Part shown: positions 27,478 to 40,300 of the stretch, piece after piece
How the letters are laid out: every line of letters begins with the position of its first letter
How positions within the stretch are numbered: position 1 is the first letter of the stretch
NCBI RefSeq assembly: GCF_042242105.1
Contig: NC_092032.1
Location: forward strand, 6,180,415 to 6,244,414
Length of the DNA: 64,000 nt
Direction: 5' to 3'
Source: Pempheris klunzingeri
Lineage: Eukaryota; Chordata; Actinopteri; Acropomatiformes; Pempheridae
Notes under the pieces: model-generated
Databases searched by the model: none
Seen by the model: the letters and a program-made list of their open reading frames with translations, nothing else
Told to the model about the DNA's origin: nothing
Program-made: the position numbers and the translations under genes

Positions 27478-28181
27478 CACTACTCACAAAAAGTTAGGGA
27501 TATTCGGCTTTCAGGTGAAATTTCAGGATGAACCTAAAATGCATTCTAACCTTTCCAGGTGAACTTAATGTGACCTTCTCTAAACCTTTGAATGCACATG
27601 TCCAACTGTTCAGTGTTTCAGTACTTTCTGCACAAGTTGCTGTTCTCTAACAAGAAGCTTAACAGCAACATTCACAACAGGTTTGATCCATGAATCCACC
27701 AATACATTTCCTGCTTCAGTTAGAATTGGTATTTAAACAGTCCTCCTCATCCTGCTGTTCACATTCTGACATCATGAGACCAAGACGACACCTAACAGTT
27801 GATCAACAGCACCTCAACACTGGAGGCTTCAAACAGGAAGTCCTCAGACGGAGGTGTTCACTGAGCTTAGAGGATCACAGAGTGTCATCAGGAGGTTGGA
27901 ACAGTGATACAGAGACTGGAAGAGTCACAGAAAGGAGAGGAGTGGACGTCCTTTGGCCACATCCCAATTTATTGAGACACTGAAAATGTTGTGTTGTGGT
28001 ATACCTACCACTGTTGGTAGATTTTCTTCAAATAAATTGTTTAAGATGAATAAAATTACCATTGCATGCTTCTACTTAAATGCCCTACTTTCATGATATA
28101 ATATCAATGTAGCATTCACTTTTTCCATTTTCCATATATTTCACCTGAAAGTCGAATATCCCTAACTTTTTGTGAGTAGTG
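27478..28181. mobile_element. Tc1/mariner-type element with terminal inverted repeats and TA duplication
   Basis: The left end starts CACTACTCACAAAAAGTTAG and continues GGATATTCGGCTTTCAGGTG. The right end is the inverted copy, with one difference (GTCGAATATCC versus the complement of GGATATTCGGC), giving terminal inverted repeats of about 45 bp. The 704-bp element is flanked on both sides by TA (27476-27477 and 28182-28183), the target duplication of the Tc1/mariner superfamily. Inside, a plus-strand frame from 27690 contains MRPRRHLTVDQQHLNTGGFK, possibly a remnant of a transposase N-terminus, but the length and stops rule out an active transposase. It is a non-autonomous or internally deleted copy. 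Confidence 0.85.
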
Positions 28182-29826
28182 TATGAGGGACTACAGTGGA
28201 TTTACAGGAGGTTTTGTTAAAAGGAGTGTCTATTTGCGCCCGGGTGCAAATAGCCTGACGGCTGCTATTCGGCTTTTTAAACCTGGTCAGGTCACTCAGT
28301 ATAAAGAATACACATGAAGACTTCCACCCAGGGGAAAAGAGTTCAAATCCTGTGTGAGACCAATGGTAAATTATAGTGATTTACTTGTAAACTTAGTTAA
28401 CTTACTGTACATATTTCAGTTTTATTATTATCAGTTTTCAGTTGCAGTTTGGCTAGATTTAGGCACCAAGACTACTTGATCAGGTTTAGGAGATCATGAT
28501 TGAGGTTAAAATACGGTTAAAACAAATGTAAAAAGCAGAGTACATTAAACACAAAATATCTTCTTTCCAGCATACACACTGGTGGAAATAGCCATATTGG
28601 CTTTTTACGCCTGGGTGCTCTTAGTGTTGTTAACTTTTGCCTTTGTTAAAATGGTGATAAAACATCACACAGCTGGGAGACTTACCAATTACATCAGCAG
28701 GGCCATGTCTTGTTGAAGGTGGTAAGCAAGTGCGTGGCATCTGATTTTTTTATGAAGGACTTACTCTCTTTGCGATATTGCTACTTTTGCTTTAGGATTA
28801 GATACTTGCTGCACCGTCAGTAGGACCCAGTGTTAATCATCATGCATTAATCTTGCGCCTGTTTGTGATCTGTGTAGTTACTGTGTAATTTGATTAAGAA
28901 GTGGAGGCTGAGGCAGGAAACGCCCACACTGTGCGTGGAATCTATGGAGGATAGCGAAGAGAGAGCCTGAACTTTCCATATGTGATCATGTTTTAATAAA
29001 AAGTCTCCTGGTGTTTTAATCTGCTCTAATTCCCAATTCTAATTAGCTGCTGATGCAAAACTCACCGCATCCTCCAACTGTTTCACATTAAGAGCTTCCA
29101 GTGGTAAATGGGGCACAATCCCTCTAATTCACTCGAGGCTCGATTGATAAACATCTCAAGTATTTGTGTAAAATTAATTAGCAAGAATTTAACACCACAG
29201 AATTCATTAGAAAATAATTTATGGTCTCTACAATCAGGATCTCAGAGCGAGTGGTTAGAGTGCTGGGTGTGGGATGCCTATTTTCATGTACAGACGATAT
29301 CAATGCTTGAAAGTGGAAAAGTGAATTGTGCTGAATTTACCACGCGAGCTGCCTACTATTCCAGACGAGATACTACAACATCACACTCACTGTTGTTACT
29401 GTGCGTGTGTAAAATGGAAGAAAATAGACTTGAAACCTAAGAAGACACTTCAGGTTTTTTGATGTAAAACGCAAATGAAATGCGAGCTGTAACGCAGCCT
29501 TTGAGAACTCAGGAAGAAACGTGCACCAGCGCCCCTTCAGATGCTACACACGGAGCACTCAATGTTTATCATTCACTCTTGCCCTCGACCCCTGAGCCAC
29601 TTCCTAAAAGCATTACAAAATTAACTCTGGGGTCGGTGTAAAATATAGCCAGCTGTTGTAAGAGTGGGAAGGTGCTGGGAAGGTTAAATACTTAATGATG
29701 GCTTATTTGACTAAACCTGCGGCTGTGTGAGCCGTGCTTGGTCGCTGCATTTGTGGTGTTTGTTGGTTCGAGGACTCCTACATCTTATCCACTACTGTGT
29801 GTGATGTTTGTGTGTGTGTGTGTTTT

Positions 29827-32800
29827 TTACCCAGTGTCATCAGGCATGTCTTGATCAGCTTCTGCAGCAGATGACTCCACGTCTGCATCTGCGCTGCTGC
29901 TCTCACTGCCCTGAGCTGACAAACCACACAGAGACTCTGGGCTCACACACTCACCACTAGGACAGAGACACATACAAACACACACACATGCAACAATATG
30001 GTTCTTAGAGACTTAGACATAACAGTCAATATTATTTTTGGACTGGAAACTTGTGTGTGGATCTTAATTGCTACAGCCATGGTGGGAACCTGATGTAACT
30101 AGCATGTTACATGTCTTATTCACATATCTTGTTCTTACACCTGCATATTTGTGTTTGTGCATGTCAACTGACTTGATATGCTTCTCCAGAAGCGTGATGG
30201 CCTGCTCCCTCTCCTCCAGCCTCCTCTTCAGGGAGGCAATCTCTTTCTGCTTCTCTAGCAGCTCCTTCTGGAGACGATAGTTGCTCTCCTCCAGGGTCTC
30301 GCAGAACGCCTGCGAAAGAGGGAACACAGAATGCTTGTTGACCGCGAGAGAAGAGGGTGAACTGTGACAGGCACAACAGGGGAAGACAGGGGGAATATTT
30401 TACAGGAACGAGTCCAAGGAGTCTACGAGTAAACCCTTGGGCAGACTGTACATTAACGTGAGGTGCCTGCCGAACAAAATGTCCAGGTCAAGTCGACTAT
30501 TTTACAAGGACAGCTATCGGGGACATGTGAAACTTGTGAAAAAAATTATTGCAAGCCGTAAATAGAGTGACTCCCCACTTGTCGCCAATAAATACCATCC
30601 AGCTTCTTCACATCGCTGTAAAATGGGGGACTGAGTATCATTTTAAATGCTTAAATACAGTGCCCATATGATACCTGAGGTCTGGTGGTAACGTGAAAAC
30701 AATATTTCATACCACACTTTAATATGCTAACACACTACACACTTCTTAAAAGCATCAGTGTTTAATGTTGTAGAGAAACAGCCGTGCCAGAACTGTGTCC
30801 GGGGTGTAAAACCTGTGGAACTGTTTTATTGGGCACACAGAGGAGCACAGACATTAACTTCCATCAGCAACAATGACAGAGAGAAAAATGGTGATTGGTC
30901 AATTTTAATAGCTCAGACGAAACAGTATACCGACAGCAGAAAAGAATATAGCAGCAAATCAAAATGTGTATAAAAGGTCACCACAAAAAAAATGAGAACA
31001 GTGGATTATTTTTTTATTTTTTTTATCCATTTCCCAGGCACACTTACTCTGCTCTCCTCCAGACTATCAAAAGGCCCAGGTGGGTCATCCAGACACAGAA
31101 ACTCTCTCACTGCCAGGCTGCGAAGGAGAACAAATGGTTTAACATAAACATGTGGTCAGTAAAACAATAAAAAAAAATCTTAAATCAACTCTATCAATTT
31201 GTCAGGGTAATATGTGTGTTCCACACAGCACTGACGAGGCCAACACAAAACCATGCGAGTTCATCCCTCCGAGTTGAAAACCACGATAACAGTCTGCTCT
31301 GGCGTCAGGTGTTTTATTGTTAGTTGTGACATTTATTTGAGTTATGCTTGAATGCTTCATATTTAAAAAGGCAGGAATCATAAATTACCTGGTAAACACT
31401 TTACAAAGCATGTGGCTCACACAAAAAGCTAAAGAAATCATTTAAAAAAAAAAATCATGTAACGTACCAGTTGGCAATGTCCTTATGTGCAACCAGGTTT
31501 TGCAAAAAGGCCTGTAGTCCCAACTGTCTGTCTTCCAGGAAGTCGCTGTCATAGTTGTCTTTGAACCACCGCTTAGGAGGCAGCGAGAGGCGGAAACCTG
31601 GGAACATCTCCTTCAGCTTAAACACACAACAAACCACAGAGACAGAGTAAGGAATGAGGACCATGTGATGTGTTGTGCATATCGTTACTGTAAAATAATA
31701 CTAAACAGTGTTAAAGACTGTAGGTTATCACACAGAGACCTAGAGAAATAGTACGTGCTGCTGCTCCACTCACACTCTACCTGTCTGGCACGATCTGATT
31801 GAAGTAATGACGCTATTCAGGGTGCAAGTCTGCTGTCCTCCAGTCCTGATTTAACAGTCAAAAAGTGCCTGGTGATTTACTAACTCCTCAGAGCAGATGT
31901 ACCAACCGGCATGCAGATTGACACAGACAGGTTTAAAAGATACTAAATTCATAACAGGACGTGATGTCAGTTTGCTCAGCAGCAGCTGGGATTGTGCGTG
32001 TGAGCGAGCATGCATGCACACCTGCTTGTTTTTACACTTGGTAGCCTGAGCCATGTGCATAAACTTTAACTGCAGCAACGGTTGCCGAGGTTCAAACTAC
32101 TACACCAATAATGTTTGGCGCCAGCTACACAGTATGGAGGCAGTGCTGCATATCAAAAGCTGATTATGTGCTGACCATATTCATGCTTCCCTTTATGTAA
32201 GTACACGTGCTTTTTTTGGCCCCTCTGTGAGATTCACACGCAAGCAGCCAAGTACCTCTAAATAACCGAAACCTCACTGCTTTTTGCAATAATTCTCGGT
32301 AGTCATTTGCTTGAATATCATCCAAAAATGTTTGCTTATGTGCCACTGTGACCAACCAGTTACATGTATGTAAGAGCAATGCAGCCTCTGCAATTACTAT
32401 ACGTACACAGCAAACGAACTGCCTCAGTGAAAAAGCCACAGGAATGGAGTACAGGATGCTAATACATGTTTTCCCCTCTGCAATCTGTGATCAGACTGTC
32501 CTTACCGAAACCATGAGAGACCTGCTCCCCTAGTTGGCTCGGGCCTGTTGGCTGTTTGGGAACAGAAGGCTTCTTTGTGCAGCTCTAATCACTTCCACAA
32601 TGCACTCAAAAACAAAAGAAAACATGCCGAAAGCAACATGTCCATAGTCAAGAACAGCGTCTGCAAACAAGGACGGATGGATGATCACAAAATAAGAGCT
32701 CAGTTTGGCCTGAAATTTGGGACTGCCCGTTCTTTCCACGCAAACATGCGTACGCAAGCATATGTAGGGACAACACACCCAAACACACCTTGTCGTTGAG

Positions 32801-33743
32801 TCTGGAGAAGTCTGTGTACCTTCTAAAAACAACCCAGCTCTCGTCTGGAGTCTTCCTGACCAGGACCTTAAATACCTGCAGAAGGGAGAGCATACACACA
32901 TCTTAAGACTTAAAGACATGCTCACTGACATATTGCCATACAGTATACGAAAATCAGCCCTGTCTTCCTCTTTCATCAGCACAGCCTGAAATTATACCCC
33001 AAAATCCAGCTCCTGTCATGAAGTGAACAAAACACACTGATGCCTCTTCTGTAATTACCGAACAACTTGTCTCTTAATTCTTTTGTTGGGAGATGCTATG
33101 CATCTAAATTATGAGTGTCTGTGTGCCGAGTAAATGTTGACATTAGACTTTTAATCTCCAGCATGCATCATGCTATGTGCACATCCTCAGTGAGCATGTC
33201 CTCAATGTATCCTGTCACTGAGCATGTAGCACGTAGCATTTAGGAGCCAGAGCACTTGGCTGGAGAGGTGTGCCATACATGCTGCGCAAGTATCAAAAAG
33301 TTGTCGTGATAAGTGTCATATAAGCAGACTTTCTAGCTTCATACCGTGAACTTGGCCCTCTCCTCCATGACCTCATAACCAAGCACAGTGGGGGTAATAG
33401 GCCTCTCCTCGCCTTGCTGGCTCCCGGCAGGATCTGATGAGGAGCGGGGGCAGCCGGAGTACTCTATGAAGGGCTCCAGAGTCCCATTAACCCTGGCCCG
33501 TGCCCCAGGGCTCTGAGGGGGCGGTGGTGTCCTGCTCCGATTGCCTCTGCCCATGCAACGGGACTGGCGCTGAGAAGTTAATAATCCACATCCTCTTCCT
33601 TGGTCCTCCCTGATGATGGAGGACTCCAAGCTGCTGGAGACGCTGCCTAGTGATGAAGCTCGCTGTGGCCGTCTGAGCTTGCTGCTACCTCCTGACAAGG
33701 CTCTGTCCATGGGCACAGGGACGGGCACGAAGGGTGATGCCAT
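29827..33743 (-). CDS. snx16: Sorting nexin-16 (snx16), 6 coding exons, 323 aa
   Basis: Endosomal PX-domain protein that binds phosphatidylinositol 3-phosphate and takes part in sorting of cargo such as growth-factor receptors through early and late endosomes (known for the family). Coding exons, all minus strand: 33743-33345, 32875-32789, 31616-31468, 31117-31048, 30309-30173 and 29956-29827 (stop TAA). The start [13 protein letters not shown] matches the family N-terminus; an upstream in-frame ATG at 33779 is less likely. The PX domain spans about residues 112-225, with the lipid-binding RRYTDF (151-156), PPKRWF (175-180) and [10 protein letters not shown]. Residues 236-280 form a charged coiled coil rich in Glu/Lys/Leu. 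The C-terminus is acidic. The fifth donor (ATCAA|GTCAGT) is weak, but it is the only one in phase with the last acceptor (tcctag|TGGTGAG). The human protein is 344 aa, so 323 aa is normal. A noncoding first exon probably lies near 35.3 kb. Confidence 0.93.
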
Positions 33744-35285
33744 CTTCCGGAGCCGCGCGCTCCTGCCCCGCCACCACACTAGTCAGCAAGGTTCCTCACC
33801 CAGACACCGACCTTGCCTGACTTCAGTGGTGCTGTGTGATGACGAAGAGAAGCAGTACTGCTCGCTCTGAGCGGTTGTCGAAGACCTTGAACACCTTGTG
33901 CAGGAGGCGAGAGTAATTTGGTATGTTCAGAGCATTTATCATGATCAAATATCAGACTGCAAAAATAGGATCCTCACAATTCCCTTAAACCTGCTGCAAT
34001 GGATCAGAATCTGTCAGCCAACATAACCCTGACATAAGGGTACCAGACTGTGAAGACAGATGAATTATTGACATGAGCCACACGTCATTCATAATTTATA
34101 GATTTACGCATTATGTGTAAAGTTCATAATGGAGAAAACCTGTAAAGATCTGTAAATAACTACTGCCGGATCCTGGCAAAAGATAAGCTTTAATGTCCCT
34201 CTTCTTTTCAGTGAATGCCACATGACATCACATGCCTGTGATGCTTTGATTTAAGATACAGGAAGAGAAACCTGCCAGTTGGTTTTCATGGAAGAAATCA
34301 GTGTGTGTTCAGACTGAGGCTGACAGCCACCGGTCAAACGTGCTCACATTCATTCAGCATCAGGGCTCGGAGACGCCTCTCTGTGCCTCTGTATGACTGG
34401 AAATGACAACCCTAAGGACAGGACAGTGTGGAGAATGTGCCGGCAGATAAAAACTCAATGTCAGATCGAGGCCAGGGGACAAAAATATAACACAGAAGTG
34501 AAAAGAGGGTGAAAGGGGTAGAGTATGGAGTTAACAAAATGACAGATCTCTCCTGCTATTTTTAGTGCGCCTGTGAAACATGGCGATAGAGCCGCTATGA
34601 CAACAAAACGCTGGCGGCCTAATATCCTGTTTAGTGCATTTGTAGTCATGTGTTTTGTAAGTCGAGTGGCTAGCTACGTGGCTAGTGTTTAGTAGGTGAA
34701 GTTAACAAGCGAGCTAACCTCCAACTACGAACTCCATTAACAAAATACGGAAATGTAGCGGTTAGTGTAACGCTGCCCTGCTTTTGGGTTCAAGCACAAC
34801 TGGTAGCTACAATGACTAAGACTTGCGTGTAAAACAGTAAGGTAATATAGTAAGTATTGTATTTTAAGTAACCACCATGCAAGCTTGTTTAAAAATATGT
34901 CATATTAGAGTCACTGCAAGAGCTAACATTAGCTAGATTAGTTACAATTGCTTCCTATTCACAGCAGTCTTAACAAAGTATGCTAACTAAAATTGTATTA
35001 AAATAAGAGCTGGTTAAAAAATCTGATTCATGCCGAATTGAATAGCAATTCCAAATAGTTCGTAAAACATCTTCTTCAATTTTCTTTTAGGTATTTTGCC
35101 AATGATACATAAGGCAACGCTTAACCGGCACATTTTTGAATGACGTTTGGCGTGTGCTCTGTCCCACTCACAGACCCTGGGAGACGAGGCTATCACATTA
35201 CCGTCACGTTAGCTAGCAAGCTAAGGACGGGCAGCCTACGTGGACAAAGCTAAGCTGACGCATGATGACAAGGACTTTCGCTTAC

Positions 35286-35400
35286 CGTTTGAGGCCAATA
35301 TCTGTCCCCTGCAGACAATTTTTTTTATCATGCACATAAAAGCGGACGTCTGATTATCCTGACGCTGTTTATCCGCGGCACTATCTCCTCCCCGGTGCAG
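35286..35400 (-). promoter_or_regulatory. snx16: Probable untranslated first exon and promoter of snx16
   Basis: About 1.5 kb upstream of the snx16 start, the minus strand has a strong donor (TCAAACG|GTAAGCG, last exon base 35286) next to CpG-containing sequence. The coding exon has an upstream acceptor candidate (ttgctgactag near 33780, or ggcggggcag nearer the ATG), so a noncoding leader exon is needed. The transcription start is not determined; the upstream end given here is nominal. No clear TATA box is seen, as is common for housekeeping genes. Confidence 0.4.
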
Positions 35401-35923
35401 TTCATGTTAGCCCGCTTGAATACAGACCACGACAGCTGCAGTGCTCCACCATAACCAGATGAGGGCACTGCAACACACAATATATGACCCCACTGGACTG
35501 TACTGCACTGTAACTCAGCAGCGTGCAGCACTGGCTGTATACAAATGAGCAATGAGCTTTCCATAGCTGGTCAGCACATGCACACATTGCATAATATGCA
35601 GTGATAGTTCATTCTTTAGATCTTATTGACAGTTACTAAAACTGTATTTAACCTGTGGAAAAATGATGCAAGAATCTACATGTATGGTGTAGAGTAGCTC
35701 CTGTTATTTGAAGTACCCTATCTGTTGATCCCTGGAGCAGTCCCTTGATTTCTTGCATGACATTAATGTCATGTTTATTTGGCACAGAGCATCAGAGAAC
35801 TTTATTAACTTTGAAAAATGCAGTTTGACCCAACTTGCACCAAATCTCAAATTTAGAGATATTTCTTTTTCACAAGAATGCATTTTTCAGCCAGATCATA
35901 AAAAACCTTTCAAAAGGAAGTTG

Positions 35924-35925
<2 letters not shown>

Positions 35926-35977
<52 letters not shown>
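35926..35977. repeat. (AT)n microsatellite
   Basis: 26 uninterrupted AT units, directly visible. Fully self-complementary. Confidence 0.95.
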
Positions 35978-35983
<6 letters not shown>

Positions 35984-36417
35984 TACTAAAATTAGAATCT
36001 GCAGACAGTAAGCACAGCTTTAACCCCAGGGGAGAAACTGAAGGAACTAAAATCAGGCTTTGTGGTGGCTGATTGCTATGAAATCCTGCACTTGTTCATC
36101 CCTCTGCAGCTGTAGTTATTGTCAAAACAGAAAACGTATACAAATGAGGTCCTTCTTGCCTCATACTCCAGCCAACTAGATTGCAGCGATCTAATCCATG
36201 AAGTGAACTGAATGAAAACACCACAACTACACATTTTCTGCATGCAAATACAAAAAAACCGAAATCAAATAAAAGCTAGTAAAACCCTTGTATTTTGAAA
36301 TTCCTCCTTGATGATCTACCTCCTGATTCATAATGCCCTCATGCATGTCATAATCCCATTTGTATACTGAAGATTATTGCTTTGTCGGCTTTAGACTGCG
36401 CTTTGACTTCATCTCAG

Positions 36418-36470
36418 CATCCATCCATCCATCCATCCATCCATCCATCCATCCATCCATCCATCCATCC
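36418..36470. repeat. (CATC)n microsatellite
   Basis: About 13 perfect CATC units. It produces the His-Pro-Ser-Ile open frames on the plus strand and Gly-Trp-Met-Asp frames on the minus strand, which are not genes. Confidence 0.95.
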
Positions 36471-37353
36471 TTTTTCTGTATCAGTCTGCTCAGGGTTATG
36501 TTGGGTGTGGCTAGAAGACTCTTACAAAACACACCCACTGACACAGCACATACTTCTAAACCATAGTATGACTGGTTGTGTCTTTCACTATTGGGCGTGA
36601 TTTTTAGATATTCCCTCAAGCTTCAACAAGACCTATTCACGCCTTGGTGCGTCAGTGTGTAAAATAACACAGACAGAGCTCGTTCTACTTTTACTGAATC
36701 ATTCTGGACCACTTATTCACTTGAAGAGGAGTGTCTGTCAGTAAGTACAGGATGTGCCTTACAGTCACTTGATTTTGGTAATAAGATTGGTAGGATAAGC
36801 TAAAAGTTTTTAATTTATGCCCTTTTCACTTTCCAAAGACAACCGTGATCGAGTATTGATACACAATATCTGTGTGACATTTCACTTTCCTTTAAAACTC
36901 TAAATCAATTTTATTTCACCGCGGAGTGAAAAAAGGATGACTACACAAATCTGAAAGGGATAACAAAGTTGGAGGACACTGCTTACTTAAGATTAAACAA
37001 AAGTAAAGAGTAGTGTAAAGATGTGCACAAGCTGCTTAAGATTTAGCTTAAAAACATGTAATAGTTGGAAGATTAAACCAAGAGGCCGAAGACTTTGATT
37101 TCATTCAGCTTGTCTGAAACATTGATATGGTGCTTGAGGATCCTTATAAAGAAGATGAAGAAACATTCACTAACACAATCTTCTTGTGGCTGAAAAAGAG
37201 ACTGAAGCTTACCGATTCAAGTGTTTTAGAGCTTTACATGTTTCACATGATCAGGGGAATATCTTGATGTGTCTATCTCCAAACTGGAGAGTGCTGATCA
37301 GATAAACTGATATGCAACAGCTGCCCTGCTATCCTTTCTTAGGATCACACATA

Positions 37354-40300
37354 ATGGAGACATCAGCTCCTCTATCCAAGGCCAACACCACCTTCTCTCT
37401 GGCTTTGTTCAAAAAGCTGCATGATGAGAACAAGACAGCGAACATCTTCTACTCCCCTTTCAGCATCTCTTCAGCCCTGGCTATGGTGATGCTGGGGGCC
37501 AGGGGCAACACAGCTGCACAGATGTCAGAGGTACAACACACAAGCACACTGTGAAAAGGAATAGGACAAAAGTTATTGTTCTCATACTAACGCAGCCATT
37601 TATATCAAAGTGTGTATACACACACATTTTCAAATGCCATTGTAAGTCTGTATCTGGTTGTCTATGGTGTTGGAATTTTGCCACAATAACGAAAAAGGTG
37701 TGGGTACAAGTTTCAAGTTCTGTCATGTTTTTTTTTTTTTTTAACACAGAGTGGCATAAGAGATGAGTGGAGGGTTTTGGTTCTGCATTTTCAGTGAAAA
37801 ACTTTAACCCAACCATCTGGCACAGTGAGGTGCCTGCCCGCCTGCCTGTCAGGGCTATAATTACTCTTTCTGTCTCCCAGCGATCTTCGCTTCTGACTTG
37901 GATCACAGGAAGAGGAATTGTTAAATTGTTAAATTGTTAAATTCCTCTCTAAGTAGTAGATCACAAAAATGATAAGCACAGTAAAGCAGTGGAGCCATAA
38001 TAGGAGTGCATGTCTACCTGTACAAAATAAAGGACGCGCTAATACAGTAATAATTAAAAAGTAAAGTAAGAGACAAGCTAGAATTACTCTGTATGCCATA
38101 CTGTACAGTAGTAACTCACCCTTGCGTGAGTTGCAAAAACGGTTGCTCCATAGTTTGAATTATTTTTATTTTTATTCACTGCAAACCTGGCAACCTGGTT
38201 TGGGTGAATTGTGCATTGCATATTGAGGCTGGTTTCATTCCTAACTCTCAACACACGAGAGGTCAATGACGCAGCACTTGCCTTTCACTCACATTTTACA
38301 TTGAAGCTGAACTGCACAGAGCCACAGCAAGCAGAAGCATCACAATTTCACAAGGAGTGCTGGTAAATGTAGGCATTGACTTTCTGATGACCCCCTCACT
38401 ACATGTAGGTGATTCTGTAAGTGACTTTGTAGGAGTTGCAGCGCTTCAGTTTAGATCAACCTGTGCATCAATCTGCCCTACCTGACACACAATAATAACG
38501 TTGAATTTAACAGTGATCCTAATGAAAAGAGAAACTCCCATTTGCACCCCCCCAGGTCCTGTGTTTCTCTGAGGCGGAGCAGTCGCAGCAGCCAGGAGAG
38601 CAGCCAGAGGAGCAGCAGTCGGTGATGCAGTCGCAGATTCAGACTCGGATGCAGATGCAGAGGCAGATACAGCAGTCTAGCAGACTGCCACAGTATCTGC
38701 TGAAGGTGCTGACAAAGCCAAAATGAGAGAAATAGTGTATGATGGTGCTGGGTTTCGTCATATTGTGAGGAAATCTGAGATTTTGGTTCCAGAGTATTTC
38801 ACGCTCAATTTCTCACTGCATTGCTTACTAATGTGCATCTATCTTGCTGCATCTTTTGAGACAGAAATTTGAAATATGATGCTTAATGTGAAGCTTAAAA
38901 CAGTAAAACATGCAGATTTAGGAAAGAGATGGAAAGTGCAACACAATGTTGGGTAAAGGGTGAGTAATTGTGTGTATGTGTGTGTGGGTGGGTGGGGGTG
39001 GGGGGCTTTTATTTGGTCTGTTTTGTGCCTTTTTCCATTTCCTGTCCAAAAGGTGCTGGGGGACTCTGGAGGAACAATCTTCTGAAAACACCAGCATCCT
39101 GGGATGTTGCTGAAAACCATTCTAGTTACATTAAATGATGAAAACAGTGACACCTTAATCATTATCATTGGTACTATTGCATGCTAGGACATTAGCATAG
39201 ACAAACATTAATAGGTAGCCAATACAGTAGCATTGTCCCAAAAGAACCCACTGTAACCAATGTTAGCTTTAAAGCTGCTATAAGTTTTTACTTTTCTGCC
39301 TTGATAATAATTAATGGTCTCTATTCTCATCATTGAACAGGTGGGCCGGTCACATGGCCAATGATCCATATTAACATAATGCAAAGCTGTCTTTCATCTG
39401 CCACTGGCTCAGTGTGTCCTTGTAACATGCAGGTCTTCTCTGACTGTTCGCAGTATCTGAAACCCCGGAATGGGCAAGATGATGTCCACGCTAGATTTGC
39501 CAAACTGCTGAGTGAGCTCATCAAGCCAGACGCTCCGTATGCCCTCAGCCTTGCCAACAGGCTTTATGGGGAGCAGTCCTACCAGTTTGTTGAGGTGTGT
39601 GCATGTGCGAGCCTGTAATTTATTTATTTAGTTAAATGCTTTAAAACATGGTTTTGAGCTCAAACCAGTAAATGTGCAGGCTTACCCCCAGTTACCTTCA
39701 CCTTAATGCGATGGATTTCTTCTTCTTTCATTTCAGTGCTTTAGTATGCACAGCATTTTTTGCCTGCCTCCATGGCTCAACCAGCTAACTGTATGAGGCA
39801 TACTGAATGAGGAGGACTTTCAGCTCTCCGCTCAAAATAAGCGAGCACTGATGGATTAACAAATCCATCTTACTGTTTGCTCAAAGCAGTGAGAACTGTC
39901 AACACACAAGTGAAACTCATGTAACAAATAGCATTCTTTGAAATTCCTCTTGCTTGTGAGCTGGTTATTACCAGCATTCAAATGTCCTGTTCATGATTTC
40001 AGGATTTCTTAGCACAAACCAGAAAGCACTACAGCGCTGAGCTGGAGTCTGTGAACTTTAACACCGGCGCTGATGCAGCCAGACTGATCATCAATAGCTG
40101 GGTGGAGGAGCAAACAAGTGGTAAATATGATTAACACACACACCCACCCATCAGTACATTACACAGATTGGGAACTATATCTAAGGCCTGTATGAGTGGA
40201 GCACACGAGTCCTCCATAGTACCAAATCCTTAATCCTTCATATTCCAAATTCCCCTGTCTCTCTAAATGGCTCCTCTTCTACATAAGCTGTGTCAGAGTT

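Larger units (their letters stand above)
15636..29826. other. Gene-poor region between orphan exon and snx16
   Basis: This stretch contains the transposon remains listed separately, a poly-T run near 19177-19200, a G run at 16537-16548, a (GT)n run near 24424-24446, and unidentified sequence. The segment at 24907-25340 on the minus strand has two overlapping open frames with protein-like composition but no usable splice frame. The part next to 29826 should be the 3' UTR of snx16, but I cannot place its cleavage site with confidence. Confidence 0.45.
35401..37353. other. Intergenic region between snx16 and the first serpin
   Basis: This region separates the divergently transcribed snx16 (minus) and serpin (plus). 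It holds an AT and a CATC microsatellite. An acceptor (ctatcctttcttag, ending about 37342) sits just before the first serpin ATG, so an untranslated serpin exon should lie in this interval. I could not place it. Confidence 0.5.

Noticed and set aside
29108..29440. 110-codon plus-strand open frame
   Set aside because: It is antisense to the expected snx16 3' UTR, with no recognisable content.
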